Below are positions 1-12,903 of a DNA stretch of 64,000 bases, piece by piece; position 1 is the first letter of the stretch; each line of letters starts with the position of its first letter. Below the pieces are notes generated by a model that worked only from the letters and a program-made list of their open reading frames with translations, was not told the DNA's origin and did not search any database. The position numbers and the translations under genes are program-made. Origin of the DNA: Paragonimus westermani (lineage: Eukaryota; Platyhelminthes; Trematoda; Plagiorchiida; Troglotrematidae); NCBI GenBank assembly GCA_008508345.1, contig QNGE01000282.1:211502-275501 (forward strand), in the 5' to 3' direction.

Positions 1-200
1 ATTAGCCAATCAAGTGGCTAACCAGCATTGGCCGGCTGGACAGAAAGGCCCCACTGGCACACCTCCCGGTCTTATTCCTTCGGGTTTACACTGGATATGT
101 GGTGTGTTGGTGGAACTGCAATTGGTGCAGCGCAAGCCAGTTGCAGTGATGGCTAAGCGCAGGCGTCCTTTGGCTTCGGTCACTGTGGCAGGCTAATCCG
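1..200. other. GC-rich patch, unidentified
   Basis: The first 200 bases are clearly richer in G+C than the DNA that follows. They hold a 60-codon open frame on the plus strand (14-196). No domain is recognised. It could be the end of a decayed transposable element or part of an exon cut by the window edge. Confidence 0.3.
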
Positions 201-3200
201 AATCGGATGCCGCCAACCGTACAGCTATAATAATTGCACGTTACAAAAGCTGATAAGCGATCGTAAACGTCCCGCCTGAAAGACCAGCCTCAGACAAAAA
301 TCGGTTTGTCATCACCAAGGCTTGTCCTGGTTCATACCGGCACACAGTAAAATGCATAACTCCGCACGCACATGCTCCTCTGTTGACAGAAATGTATTAT
401 TGCTGGCAAAATTCAACATGGTTTGGTAAGTAAACGAGCGAAGTGCACATGAGCATGCCGACTTGATGAGAATTAGACCAGACGTTATGAATGTTTGAAC
501 TGACGCGGATCGGTACTTGAAAGTGCGCAAGTGGCTGACGTCAAGCTATCGTGAACAGTTCCTGTATTCGACTTCATTGTCACAAATATGGAACATTTAT
601 CTGTTCTGAATGACTTTGAATGCCTTGGTGACATAACGTTCATGTGTCTGAAACTTGACATTGTGCAGATCACTGAATCGTCCCTTTATTCAGTAATGCA
701 AATTCAGTGACCTTTTTGCGTCTTCCGTCTAGTTTTGAACTGTGTGAAAGCTCTCCGTGAACTCACTTCAGTGTGTAAAGTTCTGTTCGGGTTCACAGTG
801 TTCGCTGAACTGAATTGTCACAATGCTTCCCACGGTTTTCATAACGGTTGATTTGTACTCGCATTCCGTCAGTGCATTCGAGATTTTTCTTCTGGGTCAT
901 TAAAGGCTCAAAACCGCAACAGTTCGCCAGAAATATTACAATTCTATTAAATTGTCAAATTAAGGACAGTACTAGCTGGCAACATACGGGGTAATGGCTG
1001 GTCCATTGAAAACTCCAACTTAATAAAGACTGGGAACAAGAAATTTGAGTCAGACAATCAGTGCCCAAAAACGTAAGCCGATGTTGGAATCAAACTTTCG
1101 TCCATCAAAAACAATTCCTTAGCCCTAACTAAGCTATTTTACAGCCATTGAGATGTTGGCTAAAAAATAACTACATTGCAGCACTAACACGAGAAGTACA
1201 CACATTCTTAGCTCCATACTAACATGTTTTTATCGCAAATAGTCAAATCATCCTGTGCATGGTGGAATTCCAATAAGGTAAACTGCGTGTCTTTCCCTGC
1301 ATTCGATGTATCCTCATCCCACTTAGTTTTGCGTAGAAAAATTGCAGCGTGAAGCAAGTAGTAAATGGACTAACAATGACTTTACTGTGGTTGATTTCTG
1401 TAGCTGCGTTTCATATAGCTGAAGAATAACACAGTGAACGAGCCTGCCAGAACTATTTACAGAGCAGTTTCTTACATCCTATGTCTATATATTTAGTAAT
1501 TTTGCTAAAAGTTTGACGACAAACATTGTAGTCTCTAAAGTTCGTCTTAACAAAGGGGACTGCGTCCTTTACCATAACGAGTGCATGGGGTTGTTTAAAC
1601 TAAAAATAGCGTGATGACCACCACCCAGGTATAATGAATGTAAGCTATTCTCGTCTCAATTTAGTTCAAATCCAATGGAAGGGCAAAGAGGTCGAAAAAC
1701 AACGTTTCATTCACGTAACATCTCGATTCTCACTCAATCGTGATAGTTGCTCCGATAACTGTAAAGGCCACCCGGTTTGCTTCATTTTGGTTCCGAAACT
1801 ATTACCATTCTCAAACCAAACGTCAAAGTTACATTGCAAACAACAGTTTTGCATGCGTCTTATAAAACTGTGAGCGCTTTATGGCAGTCGTTGCCGTAAT
1901 CTCATTTTAATTGTCTAGTGTGATCCATGATTTCTGGCAGTTAAATCACCCGTAGTCTTCGGATGAAATGCCTGGACCAAATTATGATGATGATCGAAGA
2001 AAGTAATCCGTTCCTCGATCAAAAACAACAGATTACACACAGATGCCTAACAGCACCATTAACCGTGTAACGAACGCACAATCAATCACACACCAGTTGC
2101 AGTCTTTCACACATATGATCGAACCGAACTTTGTTCAAACGAACAAACTATGATACTCATTTATACTCTGTGCACTATGGTGCATGGCCTGGGTTGACCC
2201 ACCGTTGACGAGAAGCGAAACATCAAAGGAGGTCATACTGGTCGGTATCATCAATGGCCTTTCAATGGTTTGTAACCATACGTGTTTACACATACACATT
2301 TGCACAGGGTATTCTACAATACGACCACAAATTTCAGATGACCATTTATGAAACAAAACTATGCAGAAGTTTAAAGTGGACTTCGCGCGAAAAAGCGTAG
2401 TCTATATCTATGATGTAATATGTTTCACTAGGGCAGCCAAAGGTTTTATTAAATTCGCCCTGCTATGTGGGTTTTAGGAAAGTGACTGCAGTCAAACGTA
2501 AGATGTTGGCTACACAAATAACCATCGATTAATCCTGTGTCTAGGACTGAGCACAAGGGAGCCCTAGGGAATTGCTGCCAGAGGACGGGACAGGCCTTTC
2601 AGCAAAAGATGCCCCTTTATATTTACGGTGTTCATAATAAAGATATTTCGTTCTTTTTGGTGACATTGGTTAGATGTGTTTGTGCAAGTCCTCTGTACTG
2701 TGTCACCAGTGTTTCTTTTTCATACAGGTCGACAGAGTTTTTAAAATACAGTGGGTGATTGTATAAAACAGTAAAACCAATTGAGCAATCACCAACAAAA
2801 TGTTATTTTCAAAATTGTATGAGAAGAAGTATGGTATGGCAGCAGTGATGAACGCTTCTTTTATCCCAGAAGTGATCAAAATATCAGACGTTTATGTCAT
2901 CTGCATAGATTGAAAGCGTTCTTTTCTCTCAAACACTTATCGTCATAGAAGGTTTGTCCTACGGAACTTCATCAAGAGTATATTGTGACAGTTGTGGTCG
3001 CCGTGATTCCCATATACTCGGCTGCAATTATCTTAAAACAGTGTTAGGCTTTGTCATGTGTTTTTCTGGTTGCAACTCGTTGTTTCACTGGCTTGTCGAT
3101 GTGCATTGAAGAAAGCCGCCATTCTGAGCACGCTCTATTGAAGCACCGATAGGGTTCTCGCATCACAATCCGGACAGTCACCTTGAACTGACTATACTTA

Positions 3201-3312
3201 GGTTGTCATTATATTCTTTATCAGTGTGCCCAAGACGTACATATCTAACATGTGAAGACACTGCCCTTAAACTGTTTTCTCGTTTTCTTTTTTGACATTT
3301 TTTTCAATACAG
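201..3312. other. AT-rich non-coding DNA
   Basis: I see no supported gene here. Short open frames occur at the rate expected by chance. A strong pyrimidine tract with an acceptor AG ends at about 2729 (+), but the frame behind it closes within 13 codons and no good donor follows. Confidence 0.5.
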
Positions 3313-3482
3313 GTTTATTGACGAAAGTCTTAAAGTCAAAAGCAGCAACGCAACTCGAGCAGTGCAGAAACATAAAGTTATCCGTAAAATGCAATGTAGT
3401 TCCATACCGTTGTTTCATGTGGCCTGTTTAAAGCCGACATTTCATCAATATGTGAAGTTTGTTACCGGCTTTGGATTTCAGA
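3313..3482 (+). CDS. Candidate internal exon, function unknown
   Basis: A very strong acceptor (long T/C tract from about 3275 and CAATACAG ending at 3312) is followed by a frame open for 61 codons to a TGA at 3497-3499. A usable donor, CAGA followed by GTAATA, ends the exon at 3482. The exon enters after one base of a leftover codon; the predicted peptide begins FIDESLKVKSS and contains two cysteines. No family is recognised. Support is the splice signal plus the open frame only; such combinations also arise by chance in 64 kb of AT-rich DNA. Confidence 0.25.
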
Positions 3483-5166
3483 GTAATATACGGGTTTGAC
3501 TTTATGGATGGTTTTTAGAAATGTTTAGTTGCTTTAAAAAAATACAGGCAGCATTACCAACCAACAGGCACTTGTTGTCACACTTCAAAATGATACCGGT
3601 TTACTGCTCAACATGAGTGTTTTTCATCGTATTGTTGAAAACTTAAAGGCGTTTGGCACGGAGCGTGCCTGATTGTGTGTCGCAGATATTTACAGGCGTT
3701 GTGTTTATGTGAGCTTCTCTACCTATTGAAAATAAGCCTAATTTTCCAAAAAAATCTTTGCATGAGGAAATTTCATTTCCAAAGAGAGGTCCGAATGGAG
3801 GAAATGCGTGCTCAAGTGTCGTGAGTGTGTGAAAGAATCGTGATGGAAACGTTGGACGTCGAAACGAACATAAGTGCTTCGAAAGTTGGTCTATTGTGAC
3901 AGATTCGCTTAGTAATAGAGGCGTTGTAGCGACAAGTTTCAGTTTTCAAAAAAGGGTTGCTGTTAGTAATTTTTCCGAAGATGCCCTACCTGATTCCGTA
4001 TGGGACATGATTTCCAATTTGCAAAGTTCATGTTCACTAAGCGATTGGTTTGGGTTAAAACAGCAGGTTACGAATCCCGTTTTGACAACATCAGCAATGC
4101 TTGCCAGCGAATGCAGCCACCAGCCCATGTGTTAAACTCTAATCCGCTCTCACTTCGAAACATCGGGACAATTTTCTGACCTGTGTACACCTGAACCACA
4201 ACCTTTGAAGAAAGAAGGAGCATTACGCTGGAGCCTACACCCAATTGAAGCAGTTGGTTAATGAAGCTTCTAAAAGCAGGTGCAGATTAAAAAAAATACT
4301 AGACATACTCATAAATGCGCGGTATGCAATTTACATTGTGAATTGCAACATCTTATGTTGCAATATGTACCTGTTACTCTGCGCATGGTCAACGTTATTG
4401 ATAGAACCAGTAATTAGGCTTGACGTACACTACTTGTACGTTCTTCCAATGAACGTTTAACAACGCACCTTTAATCAACCGCAGCGAATATCAGAAACAA
4501 ATTAGGTAACTCGATACTTGTTGCTATAAACCTAAATAGTATACTCGAATATAGTGACTGACAGTTTATTTGCGTTCGCGGGAAAACTTGCAACAGTCGA
4601 CCGTTGTTGACCTTCAGTAGTTAGAATACACGACAACTGCAAGCATAGGCGACCGACAAACAAATGAGACCCGACGACGTGCAGCCGGATAGGTCTGGTG
4701 TGTGACTAAGTACCCGGCCTTAGGGCCAACCGATTAGCTGACGACAGTATCATGGTGGCCGGTAAAATTCCGTCCTCATAGGTGCGTGTGGTGGACAACC
4801 GGTAGTTACCAACGTACGTTTGGGAGAGTGAGTAAAAATCTCTGAAGGGGGATAACTGGAAAATATGTATTTTCGGAAGCCGGTTGTGTTAATAATGACG
4901 ACAAAAAATTAGTCATGAAGGGTCATGAGAAAGAGCGATACAGGGTCAAACGAAAGAACTTTTGACCTCAAAAAATAAAATAAAATCAGGGTTTATTCCA
5001 CGGCAGCGATGAGGACTGTATTAGCAATTTTTATGCAGAGGCAGTAGACTCTCCACAATCAACATACTGTCCGGGAGTGCCAGCTGTTTCAAGTTACATA
5101 ACAACACAATGGAAGATGTTGACGGGTCTACAAATATACACACATTTAGCCGCTAAACCGTCAAAG
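3483..5166. other. Non-coding DNA
   Basis: No supported gene. A 79-codon plus-strand frame at 3896-4135 has a protein-like composition but lacks convincing splice signals. Confidence 0.4.
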
Positions 5167-5313
5167 ATGCCAGGCTCCGGCCAATCCGTCGCGTTGCTAG
5201 TGTTTGTTGAGTCATCATTTTTGCTAGCCACTTTCGGATGTGCTCCGCTTTCTAGAGTAGTACACGTCGGTTACTCTTATCAGTATACTTGCACCACAAC
5301 TGCTGGTGGGCCG
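5167..5313 (+). CDS. Candidate first exon with signal peptide; possible large lipid transfer protein N-terminus
   Basis: From ATG at 5167 the frame encodes 49 codons and ends exactly (phase 0) at a perfect donor, GTAAGT, at 5314-5319. Residues 1-30 look like a signal peptide: a short polar start, a hydrophobic core around SVALLVFVESSFLL and small residues near residue 24. It is followed by a beta-strand-like stretch, HVGYSYQYTCTTTAGGP. The spacing G-x2-Y-x-Y-x(6-7)-G-x-P resembles the start of the vitellogenin/microsomal triglyceride transfer protein lipid-transfer module; this is inference from pattern only. The stretch is richer in G+C than its surroundings. The open frame continues upstream to 5077, so it could instead be an internal exon. 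The antisense frame at 5280-5657 is treated as a shadow. Confidence 0.35.
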
Positions 5314-6651
5314 GTAAGTTTGAGGGAGGCACAATGTACTAGTGGATCACGATCGCAAGCAAGGAAGAAGATTATGCTAGTGGAGAGTAACATTCGCCAT
5401 CCAGCAACCGGGAACGCACGACTTAAAGCTGACAACTTTTTCCCCACATCGGTTGCAATGTTATCAACTTTAAAATTCGACTTCACCTGAATCTGCCTTG
5501 TGGAACTAGTATCAGTGTGAATTGTGATCATCTGTGGTTTACAGTGGAGTTCCACAAACCCTTCCGGGTACTCGTTGTACATTAAGACGTTCATCAGTGT
5601 CCTCAGCAAACGTATTAGTCTACCTCTGTGGAAGAAGCTATGAACTATGACAAGCATATTTGTCCTTGGAGAAAACTAGGAAAATGGACGGTACAGGCCA
5701 CTCAGTGACGCTTCACGGTACATTGTACATTGCATTCTACCATCTTTACCCTGGCTAAATAAAATGCTCGTAAATGGCAGTCCTTCGTTAATTCCTCAGT
5801 CGTAACAAAATGTTAAATCTGGACAGAATGATATCAAAAGTATGTAAGGATTTTTGAAACGTTTCTAAGGAACATTCGACTGAGGGAAGGCTATCGCTTA
5901 CAGACCTCTTATTTGAAAACATTTATTTTAAACGGTGGTTTAAAATGTTGAATATGAACCGTTAAATGTGTTTGTAACGTCTAAACTTCTGTTTTGTTCT
6001 CAACTAACCACGGAATGCATATATTTTGAGTATGTGGAGTTTTATATTGTGCTTGTTAAATACTCTAAGGTTCCTGTTTATTGTCTACCTTGTACGACTA
6101 ATTTTTGAATGACTTATTAATACACTTCAAATATTACTGCTTGATTTAAAATCTTTGTGTGTAGAGTTGTATCTCTGAAAAATCTGTGAGGTAGCGGTTT
6201 TCACATTTCATATTTACAACTTTCCCTTATAACCATTTCTTGAAAGCTCCAAAATAAGTGAATTGCATAACATTTTTATTCAATTCATGTAACAGTTGGT
6301 ACATGACCGCGTTTGACTTGATTTCATGGATACCAATCTACTGTAAAATAGATTCTGCCAATTTTTTGCTGAACAGTACCATCAGAGCGATGTTACAGAT
6401 AGCATAGTTTATGCCCTCTTATTTAGCGGTTTTCTTAATACAATTGATTTATCGTGTTCGGTTGGTTGGCTCAAATTGCTCAAAGTGACAATAGTTGAAT
6501 TCGAACGTTATCGAGTTTTTGAGGCGAGTAATCTTAGTTGTCTGCTCGCCGAATGCTTACGTAACTTTTAAGTAAACAGAAACGGCTGTGTAGAAAGAAC
6601 AAATGGAACAACCCTGCATGACTTTATGAATAACACTATGTAATACCCTGT
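5314..6651. other. Non-coding DNA
   Basis: AT-rich sequence with no supported feature. If 5167-5313 is an exon, this would be intron. Confidence 0.4.
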
Positions 6652-6761
6652 GTAATACTCTACGTTTTAACCACTTCGGGTGGCCTTCCTCAGGAGTGTT
6701 ATAATCGATTACAACACTCCTGAGGAAGGCCACCCGAGGTGGTTAAAACGTAGAGTATTAC
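6652..6761. mobile_element. 110-bp near-perfect palindrome, PLE/retrozyme-like, copy 1
   Basis: Two 55-base arms (6652-6706 and 6707-6761) are reverse complements with two mismatches and no spacer; the centre is ATCGAT. The same palindrome occurs at 35440-35633, and similarity continues on the right side to about 6805 (the CCCAATCTG motif and the CAATAA that follows). Each arm carries a hammerhead-like core: CTGAGGA at 6720-6726, then a hairpin CCACC-CGA-GGTGG, then AAAACGTAGAG where GAAAC would be expected, so the invariant G is lost in both arms. Hammerhead cores in short terminal repeats are known for Penelope-like elements and animal retrozymes; assignment to them is inference. The left outer arm does not match the right one here, unlike copy 2. 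Confidence 0.8.
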
Positions 6762-9700
6762 AACCTGCTCGTGACGTTGTATTATTCCCAATCTGTTTAT
6801 CAATAATATGTACTTTTATGTCCACAAATATTTCTTCGGCATGCGCCTTTTCTCAAAATTCATTACACTCTCACTTTCCTCCAGAAGGATAACCTTGTAA
6901 TCAGAGTTCTGCAATAGGACTGATGGAACTGACTTTCTCAGACCAACTGATCAACTCCTCTTTTGAAAATTAACGTCCGAAAGGATTTTCGTTTCTGCAA
7001 ATTTAACATATTCGTATGTTTCTGATGAAGGCCAGCTACTTCTACTCGACGTAGGCGTGCAGTACAAGGGGTGGTTGCTTTCAGTATATATGGATGACTG
7101 TATTTTTCCTCTGGTTGAAACGATGTGAAAACTTACATTTATTCATATAAAGTTGGCGCTTGTGGTTTGGCGTTGACGAATTCACCATGCAGACTATCAC
7201 AGCAACGTTATAAATTACCCATAAATCATGACAGCAATGCTAAGCTTCATATCTTGGAGAAAACAGAGTAGCTGGGTTTCATTATAAATAGACCAGCCCT
7301 AATGTGTACTGTGAAACTAAAGGCCTTAACAAATTTGAACGATTTTCAGTTTGTAGCGAAAGAAATCCCAGATAAGCCTAACTTTGCTCTGTTTAAGCTG
7401 ATACGAATCCCGCCAGAAAATTAGTCGGTATGTCAGCGTTACTTGAGAAATGGCCAGTGAATACACTGCATCTGAAAATGGGCTTAATGTTTTAAAGATG
7501 ATTTTACACTGTATTTCAAACAAAAAAACGGTTGTGGTCAATTTGAGGCACTTTGGATACCCTGAAGAAAATTGGCTTTGATTAATTGTAACAGAAGGCA
7601 TACATTACATTATGTGGCCTTTTCAAAAATAAATACTACTGAACCATAAAAGAATAACTGACTATAAAACAATGCGTCTATATTTACTACGTTCACGAAA
7701 TCGCCTGATGTACTGTGGTAGGTAAGCAGTCGTCACTATAGAGCATTCATTTGGAACCTGTTATGAACGATTCAAGCCGTAGTTTGTTCATCTTTTAGAT
7801 AAAATGCAAGAATGTACGTACCAGACTACATGACTGGAGTAGTATTGTTTTAACTCAGCTTTTGTATATACAACGCTGAACGACGGCTTCATTACAAATA
7901 ATAAATTAGTGTAGCCAAAGAAATCGACTGTTGTAATTTTAGTGACAGAAATAAACACACACACAGAGTAAAAACCTTCCGGAAGCAATTTCCAACAGTT
8001 GGGTTTTTCGCAACGCACAGGCTATTATGCTGTGCATTGGTCATGTACAGAATTGTTCCCTGCAATCATAATGTGAAACTCGACTGGGAATAACCAAAAA
8101 CTCAAATGTACCCCATTGGGGATTGAAGTCAAATTGGAAGTAAGACAAAGACATAAAAAATTGCAACTTTTATCTTTGTTCACTTCAGATGAGAAAACGG
8201 AAAAATAATTTGGTCATCATCGAAGTCAACGGAATACTATTTAATCAGACCTTCTCCCATAGGGGGAACGGCGGGCTGTTGAGGCATCTTCGTTTGTTCA
8301 AACTTGATCATATATTCCAAAATCTTGCCTCACTATCACACTGTGGGTGCATTTAAAGTTACACATATCCGATTAACTGGGTTTGCAGTCTTAAGTGTAT
8401 TATTGAAGTTTCACGAAGTTAATTTTAAAGAGTATTATGTGACTAGTGAAATAGGGAAAAATGAAAATGGAAATAACGCGTGAGAAGATTATTGCCCGAA
8501 TGCGTGTAAGTATATCCTACTTTCGAGTCCACAGCACTTTGGTACGTTCAGCTAGGCTGCAATAAACTGTATCTGTTCCTGTTTCGAGAACTCTGGGTGC
8601 ATGCAAAATGGTAGTGAATTGCAGCATCTCACAGATGTGTGCTTAAGTCTGAGAAAACTCTTTGGCGTAGATTGGAATTCAGGTTTCAGAACGCGGAGGG
8701 TAGGCAAAAAGACCGTAGTCTTTCTGGGCTAGTCGGATCAGAATAGTCTTAGGTTTGTGGGTTGAGAGTATAATTATGAGGTGATTATTACGTGGTCTTA
8801 AATTTTTAGAACACTTGTATTGGGTCCGTCGGAAGCGACCGCTAGCGTGGTGGCCCTTTTTGGAAGAGTACCCATGTAGGGTCTACTGCAGCACGTTTGA
8901 GATAAGTTGAGTAAAGAACACGTCATATGCTTAGTGAGATTAAAAGATTTCGCTGAGCATTTACCCGGTACCCACGTGAGTCGCACTAGAAGATTTCTTC
9001 CGGCTCTAGTGACATTTCTGAATCAAAAAACTGCCTGAGTAGTTGATTGGCTGGGATATTTTGATTCCTTCAGGTGCACAGTTGTCGACGTACCCGAGTG
9101 GTTTATTGTGCTCTGTCGAGTACTTGGCAATCCGTTTCTCTAGCAGATACAGATTGGGTGGTAAAAATCGCTGCTCGAGCCATACCCTGCAAAATCATAT
9201 AGTAGTCCCTACATCCTTTGGCAACATTCGCTCTATCATTCAGTTGTCCATCCTTAGTTAAAAATTAACACCGTTTAGAAACCTGTAAACTGACTTTCAG
9301 TCGAACGGTTCATTCATAGAATATGTCGCACACAAATCACCAAAAATGGCCAGGATACAATTAAGACCTTCGGGAGGAATATTCGGAAGTTCTATTCAAA
9401 ATAACTGGGAATATTTCCGAAATACTCTAAAACTTTGAAGATTGGAAATGCGAGAGCGCTTATAAGCGATGGTTATTCGAAAGCCGAGACCATAACTACG
9501 GGTCTTAAGGACTCAAAATGGTAACCCCGCATGAATTATCAACGTTTTCGTGATATAGAGCACATAAACTTTGTTTCTAATTTTTCCAACTCAGAAAGAT
9601 ACAGAAGATATTTGTGTGATAATCAACAACTTACCGTTCACGATTGCAAGATCATTAACTTAAAATGACGGATTTCCTCCAGAATAGCTTAGGTCATATA

Positions 9701-11610
9701 TCTTGGGTACATCCGTTGAAGCATACATTCTTCATACGGAAATCTTGACGGTAATGAGACACTGCATCAAAACTATTCGTCGCTTTACGCCACTGAGACA
9801 TACCATTTGACTGGAGATTCCAGGACATATCTTCCAAATCCTACCACATGATATGATGTGTCGTCCTGTGTAGTTAGTAAAAATGGCTATTTTCGAATTG
9901 CCATCCTATTATCAATAAGTGTTTGAGCACCCGTTGGAAAAGTAAGTTTGTGCGATGGAGTAAACTCTAACGATCTTTCTGTCGTGCTGAAAATGACATG
10001 GTTTGTACTACTTTGATAAGACTGTCATTTGTGTTCTTCATTTCGCTTTTACCGTATACTTCGATACTCAAAGCTAGGGGCTGGCAAAATTTCCAATACT
10101 CCCTTTACCCAGCATCTTCCTTTGAACTGAGCTGCTTCAACTAGAATGCTAGAACAACTCACTCCTTGAAATTGGCCTCTTCACCTTCGCACAATAACAA
10201 GGGTCTAGTGTTATATTAAAGTGGTTTTCGGAAAAGAGTTGCTCAATTAACACCGGGGTCATTCTGAGAATATACACCGTGCAGCCATTATAGAGCAACG
10301 TTGCTCAAGCACTGTCAAATATATTAGTCCTGAACACCAGACGTTTGCATGAAAAGATACCAGCATCCCACATTATAATAATGTATGTATGGTGGCATCG
10401 CTACCATTTCACTCAGTTTTGGTGTTTCCCTGAAACGAAACGTTTGCTCAGTACTTGGGTTAAGATATCCAGAGACAGTTAGCTAGTTTGACGCCAGCCT
10501 ACTCAAGTTTACTACCAAAGAGTATACTGAACAAACGCCAGGTGAGCTTATGGGTAGCTGCAGAGAGTACAGATCCGAAAGAAGTACACCTAAAGTTCAG
10601 CACTCACGTATGTTAACTTCTGAATAGGTTGTTATTTGGAGAACAGAAACCGACACATTTAAATAGGAGCAGCATTAAAGCGTAAGATACGTTGTACTTA
10701 AAATGTCTGTTCAAATCCAGCCCTCTACCTTAACGAAAGGAATGTAATCACTGTGTCAGAAACAGGTTTATTAAAAAATAAGTAAATTTGACTAGATATG
10801 TGAAAACAACTGGGCCGTGTTTGGAAAAAGTTCTCTGATTACATCTTCCGAGCAGGACATCAAGAGTAAAAAACGAAATTTTACCTAAGATGGAATAAAA
10901 TGATTCATGAATGTACTTCGATCGATGTTAGTGCCAGACGAATGTGGCCAATAGTAAACTCCTCTTAGTGACGCCAGTTCTCAATGTACCTCTAGCCCAG
11001 TTCCATCAGTAAGCACAGGTAACCTCGTATACCACGTTTCATCGAAAGATCAAGATGGTCAAACCCTACTGATACAATTTTGAGGGCAAGTGTTAATAAC
11101 TTTGCGGCTGTTGAAGTTGCAATGAAAGTAATCATATATATACTGTCGCTGTGGACAGTCTGTCCTCCACACTTATTCCAAATTTTCCGGACGATTTAAA
11201 TGTCCCAAGAGTTTTTGTAGTTAGCCTAGAGCGATACCGGTTGGTTGGTGATTGAGTAGTTTAAGAGAGAAACGACGAACAAGAAGTGTTCTATGACTGA
11301 TAGTTTTGAAACGCCACTGCTGGGAATGCACCGGTACAAAAGGGCTGATTCACGTTTGTATTGAACCTACGTTGAAGTGGATAAACCAGAAGTCACCCAA
11401 ATAAACCTTGATCGAGGATAAAATAATGGTTTCCCGTGGCAATACTGAGTGAATAACCCTATTAGAAGCGCTGAAAAAATAGAGTAGACCACATAACCAG
11501 CTAATTTTATTCGGCTTTTTCCAAGGATGCTGCGTATCAACAGACTGACGACGCGTGAACCTTCCCTACGAAAGTCGTAGTGCTACTTCGTACTCGGTCT
11601 CAGATATCAC
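6762..11610. other. Non-coding DNA
   Basis: The first 40-50 bases continue the palindrome-family sequence. Beyond that I see no supported gene. A CCTTCAG acceptor near 9072 precedes a short open frame, not enough to call. Confidence 0.4.
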
Positions 11611-11732
11611 CTTGAGACAAAGAAAACCATCATGTAAGTTCCCCAGTAACCCACAAACTCTGGAAGGCAACTCCAGTGGGTGAAAACTGAATGCGCATTT
11701 AGTGCATGCGATAACTGTTTTAGAAGTGTTTC
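11611..11732 (-). CDS. Candidate internal exon, function unknown
   Basis: On the minus strand an excellent acceptor (a T-rich tract ending in CTGTGTCCAG) precedes 122 bases ending at a good donor, CTCAAG followed by GTGATATC. Two frames are open across the exon. Phase 0 gives a hydrophobic, helical-looking peptide starting ETLLKQLSHALN and ending in YWGTYMMVFFVS. The other frame is cysteine-containing and belongs to a 91-codon open frame at 11566-11841. No family is recognised. Splice signals are the main evidence. Confidence 0.3.
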
Positions 11733-12849
11733 CTGGACACAGAAAAAAATAAATGTAAATTACCAGTGACCATACTGTACGACATTTCAGGATGATCGTA
11801 ACCATCCAATCCTGCTGGTTAACTGCGTGACAATAGTTCACCCAGTTTAATTCGGCCTCGCAACACTAAAATCCGAACTGCTTCTGTGTGTTCACTTATT
11901 CACTGGTGAGCAGCTCATGATAAGCAGTTCCATTCTGCTTACCCATAGCATGGTCTTCAACAACATTTGCATTAGTAAGCACATCACAGGTCAATTATTA
12001 TGAAATACCAGGCTCACATTGAAGGTATTTACTGAATATTCTGCAGAAACGCTCAAGCTGTAAATATTACCTTCGAGAAAGGTTGTGCTGAGCGCAGAAC
12101 CAAACCTTTCCTGCAAAAGCCGTTTTACAAGTACGCTGTAAATTTTACTGTACAGACGCAAATTTAGTCCAGGAGAGCTGACACTTGCATTATGCTGGAC
12201 GTTTTAATCAGGACCACTCAATTAATTCCATATGTTTTCAGTCCCGGAGCCACTGAGGGTTTGATTATATGAACGTTTATTTGAGATGGATGGTTATAAA
12301 ATTTTCATCCACCATTTTCCCAAAGAAAGGGAAAAATCCTAATAACAGGAGAATGATCACCATTAAAAACTTATCGTTACTTCCAGCATATGTCCATCTT
12401 CAATTTGTTTATACCTCACAAGACCCAGGATCACAGCCCACGAGTATATCCTGTTAAAAGTGAACGGGGCTTCTACCTTACGGTCTGCCTCAGTGCAAAG
12501 TTTGAATGTGCACCGAGATACACAAGTGTAACAAGTTGTGTTGGAATATGCCCATATATATTGTGAAAATCTCAGCTTCAAAAATTTGCCAACTAGCAGA
12601 TGTAAGATAATTGTTCCCCACTGATATTTCACGAAGACGCAAGGTTTTATTAACGCATTGCATCAAAACGGGCACATGATTTTAGACACTTTTTTACAGT
12701 ACCTCGGAGGGTATCTGCTGGTATCGATAGCTTTTCAGCCAGCTACTAAGCTATGTACTCACGACAAATTACTACGGTTTACTCCATGCACTGATCAGTT
12801 GACATAACTACACTACAAAATTCAAGATAGTGTAACCATTTTTGTGCAG
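11733..12849. other. Non-coding DNA
   Basis: No supported gene; a T-rich acceptor-like TTTTCAG near 12242 is not followed by a usable frame. Confidence 0.4.
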
Positions 12850-12903
12850 CAAAGTGAGCAGTTACTAGTTCTATCATTAACCCTTAGGCCAAACTCTAAT
12901 CAG
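12850..12903 (+). CDS. Weak candidate 54-base exon
   Basis: The acceptor CCATTTTTGTGCAG precedes 18 codons (QSEQLLVLSLTLRPNSNQ) ending at CAG followed by GTAGTT, phase 0 at both ends. The peptide is amphipathic and unremarkable. It is short enough to be chance; it is listed because it shares strand and phase with the candidate exons at 5167-5313 and 17756-17839. Confidence 0.13.

Noticed and set aside
5280..5657. 125-codon minus-strand frame
   Set aside because: Overlaps the plus-strand exon candidate that has the better splice site and leader; treated as a shadow.
6680..6892. 70-codon plus-strand frame
   Set aside because: Its first part is the palindrome; it arises from repeat sequence and not from a gene.
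7024..7060. Hammerhead starting CTGATGAAGGCC
   Set aside because: No GAAA box or closing stem follows within the required distance.
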